A stretch of DNA of 64,000 nt. It comes from Syntrophus sp963665935 (GTDB lineage: Bacteria; Desulfobacterota; Syntrophia; Syntrophales; Syntrophaceae). Every line of letters begins with the position of its first letter. Within the stretch, counting starts at the first letter, position 1. Made by a program: the position numbers and the translations under genes. The notes beneath the pieces were generated by a model. It was given only the letters and a program-made list of their open reading frames with translations, was not told where the DNA came from and did not search any database. Shown piece after piece: positions 52,897 through 61,100 of the stretch. The stretch is taken from assembly GCA_963665935.1 (NCBI GenBank), contig OY762510.1, positions 2,480,001 through 2,544,000 of the forward strand, given 5' to 3'.

Positions 52897-54076
52897 GGGG
52901 AAAAACTGCCGCGCCTGCGGGAATGTCCTTGGCAACGAAAGTCTGCTCGGCCTTTCCGGTATGCCGGGAGCCGTACAGAATTTACCTGTTGACCGGCAGG
53001 AAGCGATGGCTTCCGGCGTTGCCCTGGACGTTCGACAGTGCGACTTCTGTGGGCTCGTCCAACTGACCAACAGGCCGGTTCCCTATTACCGGGACGTGAT
53101 CCGGGCGGGAAGCTTTTCCCCCTCCATGAGAGCGCGGCAGTTGAATGAATTTCAAAGATTTGTCCAACGTTTTTCCCTGCAGGGGAAAAATATCCTCGAG
53201 ATCGGTTCCGGCCGGGGGGAATATCTCGCTCTTCTGAAGGAACTGCCCGTCAGGGCCTTCGGACTTGAGCACAACGCGCAATACATCCAGGCGGCCAATG
53301 AAAAAGGGCTGAAGACCTTCCCCGGATATCCGACCGACTTGACCGGCCCCTTGACGGATCTCGTCTTCGATGCCTTTGTCTCCATCAATTTTCTCGAACA
53401 TGCCCCCGAGCCCGGCGCCTTCCTGCGTTCCTGTGCGAATCTCGTTTCTGAAACCGCCATTGGAATGATTGCGGTCCCCGATCTCGAGTTCGAGTTGCGG
53501 GACAACTATCTCTTCAGCTTCATGAGCGATCATCTTTCCTATTTTTCATCCGACTCCCTGCGCAACATTCTGATTCTCAACGGCTTTGAGGTCATTGACC
53601 TCTTCAGGAGCGACAAACTCAATGTCGTCACCGCCTATTTCCAGCGCCGGAGACCCTGCGATCTTTCCGTGCCGAGAGGCCGATACGATAACGTTACCGA
53701 AAGGATCAACGATTACCTGGATTCGATCCTGGACAGCGGCGGGCGCGTCGCGGTCTGGGGCGCCAGCCATCTCGCCTTCAGCATTCTCTCCGCAGCGGGA
53801 ATGCAGGACAGGATTTCCTACATCGTTGATTCCGCGACTTTTAAACAGGGCAGATTCGCCCCTCCCTCCGGTTTGGAAATTTTTTCCCCGTCCCATTTGT
53901 TTGAAGATCCCGTAAGTGCGGTCCTGATCTTCTGCCCGGAGTATTCCGCCGAGATTGTAGGGGAACTCAAAGAGAAATATGATTCCATTGTTCATTCCAT
54001 AGCGACTTTCAAAAACGGCGGGCTTGAGATCGTTTCGGAAGAAGAATCAGATAAGAGGTGCTTTCCCCATGGCTGA
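52889..54076 (+). CDS. sugar C-methyltransferase-like protein
   Basis: This 395-residue protein has a zinc-type Cys set (CRACG near residue 6 and CDFCG near 51), a SAM-binding motif ILEIGSGRGEYLAL near residue 104, and a C-terminal Rossmann-like domain (VAVWGASHLAFSIL near 287). This three-part layout is that of sugar C-methyltransferases such as NovU and TylC3, which methylate 4-keto-deoxysugars. With CDP-4-keto sugars made here, it may add a branch methyl. It overlaps both neighbours by 8 bp. Confidence 0.84.
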   Translation: MAEGKNCRACGNVLGNESLLGLSGMPGAVQNLPVDRQEAMASGVALDVRQCDFCGLVQLTNRPVPYYRDVIRAGSFSPSMRARQLNEFQRFVQRFSLQGKNILEIGSGRGEYLALLKELPVRAFGLEHNAQYIQAANEKGLKTFPGYPTDLTGPLTDLVFDAFVSINFLEHAPEPGAFLRSCANLVSETAIGMIAVPDLEFELRDNYLFSFMSDHLSYFSSDSLRNILILNGFEVIDLFRSDKLNVVTAYFQRRRPCDLSVPRGRYDNVTERINDYLDSILDSGGRVAVWGASHLAFSILSAAGMQDRISYIVDSATFKQGRFAPPSGLEIFSPSHLFEDPVSAVLIFCPEYSAEIVGELKEKYDSIVHSIATFKNGGLEIVSEEESDKRCFPHG

Positions 54077-55079
54077 AATCGTAAGCAAGCAGGAGACCCA
54101 AAGGACCAGACTTGAAACCGTCATTCCTCTGGATACCCCTTTTGAAGTGCAGTTGGCGGTTACAAACCTCTGTAATTTCCGTTGCGGCTACTGTCCGTGT
54201 TCAGCCCCTGAATTGCTGAAAAAGAACCGTGTCAGGAAAGGGAACATGGACTTCGAGCTTTACACCAAGATTATCGACGACCTCAATGCGTTTCCTCAGA
54301 AAATCAAAATACTGCGCCTGGTCAAAGAAGGGGAGCCGCTCTTGAACAAGAGGTTTGCCGACATGGTTCGCTACGCGAAAGAAAAGCAACCCTCCGTGAT
54401 GGTGGATACGACGACCAACGCGACCCTTCTGACGCCGGAGCTTTCCGATGCCATCATCGACGCCGGCCTGGACAAGATCTTCATTTCCCTCCAGGGGGTA
54501 CATGCGGAAGCCTATAAACGGATATCCGATGTGAATGTGGATTTTGATCACTTGGTTGAAAACATCCTCTATTTCTGCCGAAACCGCCGACAGTGCAAAG
54601 TCTATATCAAAGTGCCAGATATCGGCGTGAACGAAGTTGAAAAGGAACAGTTCTTTCGACTCTTTGACCGTCATGTCGATGAGATGTTCGTCGAACACAT
54701 CATCCCGACCTGGCCTGATTTCGATATTTCCTCCGTGAAGAAAGACGACGGCATCGGCTATTACGGGGAGCCGGTATATCCCGGAGAGATCAAGATCTGC
54801 CCGACGATTTTCTATAATCTGAACATCGATTTTGACGGCGCCATGGCGCCCTGCCCGCTGGACTGGGCTCACGTGACGACACTTGGAAATGTCAAGGAGC
54901 AGAGTCTGCGCGAGCTGTGGAACGGCGAAAAAATCAATGCCCTGCGAAGACAGCACCTGCAAGGCAAGAGGGGGGCGCATCCCCTCTGCGGGAAATGCGT
55001 GACCCTGGAATACTGCAATGTGGACATCATCGACGCTTACGCGGACGATATCCTGCAGAGATTCGACTCTCTGCCTTAA
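54069..55079 (+). CDS. radical SAM/SPASM protein 4 of the glycan operon
   Basis: This protein of about 336 residues begins at ATG 54069 with AGAGGTG upstream; an in-frame start at 54024 lies inside the previous gene. The radical SAM motif is CNFRCGYC, near residue 35. A C-terminal SPASM region has ICPTIFYNLNIDFDGAMAPC and CGKCVTLEYC. It is the fourth radical SAM gene in one operon, separated from the others by the methyltransferase. Confidence 0.86.
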   Translation: MAEIVSKQETQRTRLETVIPLDTPFEVQLAVTNLCNFRCGYCPCSAPELLKKNRVRKGNMDFELYTKIIDDLNAFPQKIKILRLVKEGEPLLNKRFADMVRYAKEKQPSVMVDTTTNATLLTPELSDAIIDAGLDKIFISLQGVHAEAYKRISDVNVDFDHLVENILYFCRNRRQCKVYIKVPDIGVNEVEKEQFFRLFDRHVDEMFVEHIIPTWPDFDISSVKKDDGIGYYGEPVYPGEIKICPTIFYNLNIDFDGAMAPCPLDWAHVTTLGNVKEQSLRELWNGEKINALRRQHLQGKRGAHPLCGKCVTLEYCNVDIIDAYADDILQRFDSLP

Positions 55080-55111
55080 ACCCGAAGAGAGCGTAAAGAG
55101 GGACGCCAAGC

Positions 55112-56185
55112 ATGTATGAACCGCCAAATCCCGAAGAGGTGAGGGAAGATATTGAGGAAATCCTTGAAACGGAACTGTCCTGGAAGTTGTTATCCGGCAA
55201 GAGGGTCCTGGTCACCGGGGCCTCGGGCATGCTGGCGGCTTATGTCGTCGAGACGCTCCTCCTCCTGCCGGAGTATTTCGACATCGTACCGCCGGTTGTA
55301 ACGGCCCTGGTAAGAAACAGGGACAAGGCGGAACGAAGGTTTTCCCGCTATCTGAACAGCCCGAACTTCAAAATTTCGACGGAGGATATCTGCCGGGGTC
55401 TTGAAGCCGGGGATTTCCCCGGCATCGGGGTGATAATCCATGGGGCGAGCATCCCGCGGCCGGACGGAAAGAGCCCTGTCGATGTAATGGCGCCGAATGT
55501 CCTCGGGACGTGGAACCTTCTTAACCTTGCCCGGGAACTCCCGGATTTTGAACAATTCCTCTATTTCAGCTCGGGAATCGTCAACGGGGAGAACATCAAA
55601 TCCGACCTTCCGATATCCGAAGACATGTTCTTTTCCAGCTCATGCACAAGCCCCACCGCCTGTTATACGGAAAGCAAACGGGCAGGCGAAGCCATCTGCC
55701 TGGCCTTCATGAGACAATACGGCATCCCCGTCAAGCTGCTGCGTTACTTCGGCTCCTATGGCCCGGGAATGGATCTGTACAGTGACCAGCGGGCCTTTGC
55801 CTCTTTTGTGAAGAACGCGGTCAATGGGGAGGACATCGTGCTCCTTTCCTCGGGAGAAGAAACGCGTTTCTGGTGTTACATAACGGATGCGACGGAGGCC
55901 TTCTTCCGGGTCTTTTTCAGCTCTGTCTGCGGGGAAGCGTGGAATATCGCCAATAACGAAGCCGGTTGCACGATCCGGGAATTTGCCCGAACGGCCTGCG
56001 AACTGTCCCCCAACGGGAAGAGTTCCGTCAAGTTTGACCCGGGCAAAATCCCGTCCGGTTATACACCCTTTCAATCCCAGCAGATTACCGTGCCGGACAT
56101 AACGAAACTGCGCAACATGGGATTTATGCCGAAGGTTCCCGTCCGGGAAGGCTTGCGGCGAACCATCAAGGCTTATCTCAAGTAA
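55112..56185 (+). CDS. NAD-dependent epimerase/dehydratase 1
   Basis: This 357-residue extended SDR has VLVTGASGMLAAYV near residue 30 (NAD motif) and YTESKRAGE near residue 188 (catalytic YxxxK). Other features are YFGSYGPGM and ITDATEAFF, common to nucleotide-sugar epimerases. It may reduce or epimerise the CDP-keto sugar, as AbeE/YerF-type enzymes do. It lies 4 bp before the FkbM gene. Confidence 0.87.
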   Translation: MYEPPNPEEVREDIEEILETELSWKLLSGKRVLVTGASGMLAAYVVETLLLLPEYFDIVPPVVTALVRNRDKAERRFSRYLNSPNFKISTEDICRGLEAGDFPGIGVIIHGASIPRPDGKSPVDVMAPNVLGTWNLLNLARELPDFEQFLYFSSGIVNGENIKSDLPISEDMFFSSSCTSPTACYTESKRAGEAICLAFMRQYGIPVKLLRYFGSYGPGMDLYSDQRAFASFVKNAVNGEDIVLLSSGEETRFWCYITDATEAFFRVFFSSVCGEAWNIANNEAGCTIREFARTACELSPNGKSSVKFDPGKIPSGYTPFQSQQITVPDITKLRNMGFMPKVPVREGLRRTIKAYLK

Positions 56186-56189
56186 GAGG

Positions 56190-57188
56190 ATGAAAACGAT
56201 GTTATTGCAGCAGGAGCGGACACACCTGTCAGACCGGAAAATGCTCAAGACCGATATTTCCCGGGAGCTGTATAAAAAATACTATTTCACCCTCTTCGAA
56301 TTCGCCAGGGACCTGAAAAATTCCAATGTGAGCGAAATATCGATCAAGGACGGCTCCGTCGTCATCAGGACCAGAAAAGAAGGAATCCTTTTGAATTGTC
56401 CCGAAGGCGACACGACTTCCGCACTCGGGCAGTTGATTCTGGCTGGGACGGAGAATATCGAACAGGAAATGATGACGGTTCTTTTAAGGGAAATTCTGAA
56501 AGGCAAAGAGGGGAGTTCTTCAAAGGCCGTATTTTTTGACATCGGCGCGAACATAGGCTGGTATTCTCTTTATTTCGATAAGCTGTTCAAGGATTTGCAG
56601 ATCTTTGCCTTTGAACCTGTTGGGGCCACTTACGAACAGTTCCTGAAAAACATGGTCCTGAACAAATCCGGTTCAATAAAGGTCAACAATTTCGGCTTTG
56701 CGGATCTAAACGCCACCGCCGATTTCTACGTCAGCCCATCCCTGCTGGCCGCGTCATCCCTCGCCGATACGTACCAAACCCCCGATAAGGTAAAAGTCAA
56801 AGGGGATATTCGCAGACTGGACGATTACTGCCAGGAAAACGGCATGCAACCCGATTTTATCAAATGCGACGTCGAAGGGGCGGAACTTCTTGTCTTCAAA
56901 GGCGCAAAAAAAACGCTGTCAGAGGCCAGGCCACTCGTCATGACGGAGCTTCTTCGCAAATGGTCTAAATGTTTCAATTATCACCCTAACGACGTTATCG
57001 GCCTGTTCAAGGAGAAGAATTACTCCTGTTATCTCATCGCTGACGGAAGACTGCGGCCCTGTGAGTCTGTGACGGATGCCACCGTCGAAACGAATTTCTT
57101 TTTTCTCCACAATGAAAAACACAAACCCTTCCTGGAGATCGACTTGACGAGAGCGTTGACTTTCACGGACATTCCGCAAAACCGGTGA
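56190..57188 (+). CDS. FkbM-family methyltransferase
   Basis: This 332-residue protein has the FkbM motif FFDIGANIGWYSLYF near residue 110, FAFEPVGATYEQF and DFIKCDVEGAELLVFKGA near residue 222. FkbM proteins O-methylate sugars or other metabolites. It lies 4 bp after the epimerase and overlaps the next frame by 4 bp if the GTG at 57185 is used. Confidence 0.88.
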   Translation: MKTMLLQQERTHLSDRKMLKTDISRELYKKYYFTLFEFARDLKNSNVSEISIKDGSVVIRTRKEGILLNCPEGDTTSALGQLILAGTENIEQEMMTVLLREILKGKEGSSSKAVFFDIGANIGWYSLYFDKLFKDLQIFAFEPVGATYEQFLKNMVLNKSGSIKVNNFGFADLNATADFYVSPSLLAASSLADTYQTPDKVKVKGDIRRLDDYCQENGMQPDFIKCDVEGAELLVFKGAKKTLSEARPLVMTELLRKWSKCFNYHPNDVIGLFKEKNYSCYLIADGRLRPCESVTDATVETNFFFLHNEKHKPFLEIDLTRALTFTDIPQNR

Positions 57189-57232
57189 TACCGGGCAGCG
57201 AAGAAATCGAGGGAAAGAAAGCCCCTGTTTTT

Positions 57233-58180
57233 ATGACGGATACGAAAGGTTTTCCCATCAAAAACAAACGCATACTCATTACGGGCGGCACCGGCTTTTT
57301 CGGGAAAAGTCTGCTCCATCACGGCACGACATTTTATGAGAATGATTTTGTTCTCCTGTCGCCTGACGTCGACGAGTTGAAAAGGGACTTTGCTTTCCTG
57401 CTGAAGGGAAAACGGATCGAATTCATCCGGGGCGATGTCCGGGACTTTGCCTTTCCCGAAACGAACTTTGACTATATCCTCCATGCGGCGACAACCTCGG
57501 GAAAAATCATCCCCGACGATGAAATGCACTCCGTGGTCATCGACGGGACAAGGCGTGTCCTTGAATTCGCCGCTCAGAACAGGCATCTTTCCAAACTGCT
57601 TTATATCAGTTCCGGCGCCGTTTACGGGAACAGAGACAACCTTCCGCTGCAGGAAAAGGATCCCTGTGAACCAGAAACGGTTTACGGCAAAGCGAAGCTC
57701 GAAGCAGAGAAGCTTTGCCTCGATTCGGAAGTCCCCTGCAGCATCGCCCGCTGTTTCGCCTTTGTCGGAGAATATCTCCCTCTTAAGGCCCATTTCGCCA
57801 TCGGCAATTTTCTTGATGATTGTCTGAAGAACCGGGAGATCGTCATTAAAGGGGACGGCACGCCTGTTCGGACGTACCTTTATGCCGGGGATCTGGCGCA
57901 TTGGCTCTGGACGCTGCTCCTCCAGGGAAAACCCGGACGGGTTTATAACGTAGGCTCCGACGATGAGATCTCAATCCGCGAGCTGGCTGAAAGGGTACGG
58001 AAAATCTCCGGAACAGCCAATGACATCAAGATATTATCACCGATTTCCACCTCCCGGCCACAGCGCTATGTGCCGGATGTGTCCCGGGCTGGAAGCGAAC
58101 TCGGACTTGAAGTGAAAACCTCGCTTGAGGAGGCGCTTCGCCTGACTCTTGAATATCATCGACAGCTCAGAGCAAATTGA
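57233..58180 (+). CDS. NAD-dependent epimerase/dehydratase 2
   Basis: This extended SDR has the NAD motif ILITGGTGFFGKSLL and VYGKAKLEAEKL (YxxxK). It resembles nucleotide-sugar reductases and could finish the branched 3,6-dideoxyhexose. ATG 57233 fits the family (about 315 residues) and is preceded by GAGGGAAAG; a GTG at 57185, overlapping the FkbM stop, gives 16 more residues and remains possible. Confidence 0.86.
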   Translation: MTDTKGFPIKNKRILITGGTGFFGKSLLHHGTTFYENDFVLLSPDVDELKRDFAFLLKGKRIEFIRGDVRDFAFPETNFDYILHAATTSGKIIPDDEMHSVVIDGTRRVLEFAAQNRHLSKLLYISSGAVYGNRDNLPLQEKDPCEPETVYGKAKLEAEKLCLDSEVPCSIARCFAFVGEYLPLKAHFAIGNFLDDCLKNREIVIKGDGTPVRTYLYAGDLAHWLWTLLLQGKPGRVYNVGSDDEISIRELAERVRKISGTANDIKILSPISTSRPQRYVPDVSRAGSELGLEVKTSLEEALRLTLEYHRQLRAN

Positions 58181-58196
58181 CGTGGAGGAGAAACCG

Positions 58197-61100
58197 TTGG
58201 TCGTAAAATCCCTGAAGAAACCATCCATTAAAGTGCTGGTTGCCGGCAACAAATTCTTATCCGGTAACGCGCGGCGCGGCTATGACTATGGGTGGTGGAA
58301 CCTCTTTGACGCATTGAACCGTTTTGAAAATATATCGACGTCATTTTTTGATGTCGCTACCGAGGCGCAGATGCTGGGCGTACCGGGGATGGCGGAGCGG
58401 CTTCAAGAAATCGTCGGCGCCGAAAAGCCGGATCTCCTCTGGTATGAACCTTTGGGATCGCAGGTGGACATCCCTCCGGAAACTCTGCAGTCCATCACCG
58501 ATTCCACCGACACGCAGACCGTCATCTGGATCAATCATACCGAATCCCAGAAAGAGAAGGCAAATCTCTGGGTGTCGTGCGCCGATTACATCCTTACGCT
58601 CTCTCCCGAGACGGCAAGGCAGTATACAGCCGCCGGTTACGGCAAAAAAATCATTGAGAGTCAATGGGGATTCAATCCCTTTACCTACGCCGGCCAACCC
58701 TTTCCCGAAATCCGGGATATCGGTTTCTGCGGGGCGGCAAAAGGCGACCGTCTAGATATTCTCAATACTGTGAAACAGAGTGGTATGTCTCTTGACCTCT
58801 TTGGGGCGGGTTGGCAAAACGACTCGTTTCTTCCGTTGTCCGACATTTTGGGAATCTTTCGTTCGTCCCGTATCAATCTGCATCTGGGGGATGTAGGTTG
58901 GGCCACGGCACAGCCGATCAGCCGGCGGCATTTCGAAGTTCCCGGATGCGGGGGATTTCTATTGACAACGCCTGCGGAAAATCTGGAAGCCTACTACGAA
59001 CCGGACAAAGAGATCGTTACAGCGGCTTCGATGGAGGAGCTGATCGACAAATGCCAATATTATCTCGCCCACGAAAGTGAGCGGAAGGACATTGCCCGGC
59101 GCGGATGGGAGCGCACCCTGGCCGATCATACCTGGACGCGCAGATTGACCGACATTTTCGGACACCTTGGATTTAATGCCACCGCTCTCCCTTCTCCACA
59201 GAGCGTAACGCATGCGGTCAGGCTGTCAGAGGCCTCCAAGACGGCAGGAAATCTTTCAACTGCCGGTGCAGAGCAACGCTCGGGCCGCTCTGCGGGTGAG
59301 GATCCTTTTTTGGCCACTGTCTGGGTTCTGGCGTATAATCAGCTTCAGTACACAAAACGATGCGTCGAGAGCATCCTTCACTATACCAAAGGTCCTTACG
59401 AATTGCTCCTGATTGACCATGGATCAACCGATGGGACCTATGAGTATTTTCGCTGGGTGAAGAGTTTTCATCCTTTCACCCGCGTCATCAAATATTTCCA
59501 GAACCGGATCATAGAAGAGACCTGCAATCATGTTTTCGCCGTCGCCCGCGGCAAATACCTCGCGGTGGCAACCAACGACACGGTCGTTCATGAAGGATGG
59601 CTGGAGAATTTTATTCAGCATATTGAATCAGCGCCTGATATCGCGGTGGTTGGACCCCGTTCGAACAACATCAGTGGTCCTCAGGCCGTGCCCGCAGACT
59701 ATAAAACCCTCGAAGCATACCAGACCTTTGCAGCCGAATGGAGCAAAGAACATCGGGGTGAAAATTTCCCCATAGAGCGCATGGTTGGAATGTGTACCCT
59801 GACGAAGAAAGAGGTCTATGAGCGGATTGGCGGCGGCGATCCGGATCTGCCGACCAACGGCAGGGATGGCGGGTATGGATTCAGTGACGACGATTATTCT
59901 TTGCGGTTACGCATGGGAGGATACAGGTCCCTCGTGGCCAATGATGTTTTTATCCACCACTATGGCAGTGTGACGGTAACGCAACATCGCCCGGATCTCT
60001 TCGGCGCACCCCAGAATATCAACAAAGAAAAGTTCTATAAGAAAATCGAGAAGAACCGCCGGATTGCCCGGGGAACGGAAGGGCAGCTTCTTCTCAAACC
60101 GTACAAGCTGGATGACGTGATTCCCATCGAGGAAAGGACAATCATCCGCACCCCGCGGATATGTTTTGCCGAGAGGGGCGGTGATCTTTCCATAATACCC
60201 GGCGAAGAAAGCAGATACGCTGCCGTGGCCCGGAAATACAACGGGCAGATCGTCCCGAACAGGGGCGAAAAGATTTCATCCCTGATCTTGAAAGCCCTTG
60301 AGAAAAAAGAATACGATTTCCTGGTGCTGATCGATTCCCGGCTTGTCCCGTCTCCGGGAATTGTTTCCGCGTTGGCGGAATACGCCCTGTGCTATCCGGA
60401 TGTTGCCATCCTGGTCCCGGTCGGGAACTATGCCCCCGCCACACACAGGCACAAAGCGGTGTCGGACAAAGGTGTTGAGATCATTCCTTATGCGGACCTG
60501 TCCTTATGTGCCATCAACCTCAAAATTGTCCGCCCCTTGCGCATGGGACTTGCCCAACGTGAGGATGAAGAGGAATGGCTGTGGTTTTTGCAGCGGCGAA
60601 TCCGGGGGGAAAACTATTTTATTGCCAAGGCAAATGCTCTTGAAGTCAACGGCAGTTTACCGGTGCTTGAGCATCCTTACGATGCCCGACCGCTTCCGGA
60701 GCAACTGGTAAAGGAAAAAAAATACGCGGAGGCTATCGCCATTTACCGGGAGGATCTCCATAAAGACCCGAATTTTGCCGAGGCCTACTATCAGCTTGCC
60801 TCTATTGCGAAGGAGCAGCAGCAGAAGGAAGCGGCGGTCGATTATGCCCACCAGGCATTAAACGCAGATCCTCACCATATTCTCTCCCTGGTGCTTCTCT
60901 CCCGGATTTTTCTTGAACAAGATGATTTCAAAAATGCCAAGGCCTTTGTGAGTCAGGCCAACTTCAAGCAGCCGGGTCACCCGGAGGTGCAGGAAATCGT
61001 ATCCATGTACGAGGAGAAATTTAAAGAGCGGCCCGAAGTTTTTGAAAAGGACACGAGCGGAGAAACGACATCCCTGACACATCGTGAAACCATCAAAGGG

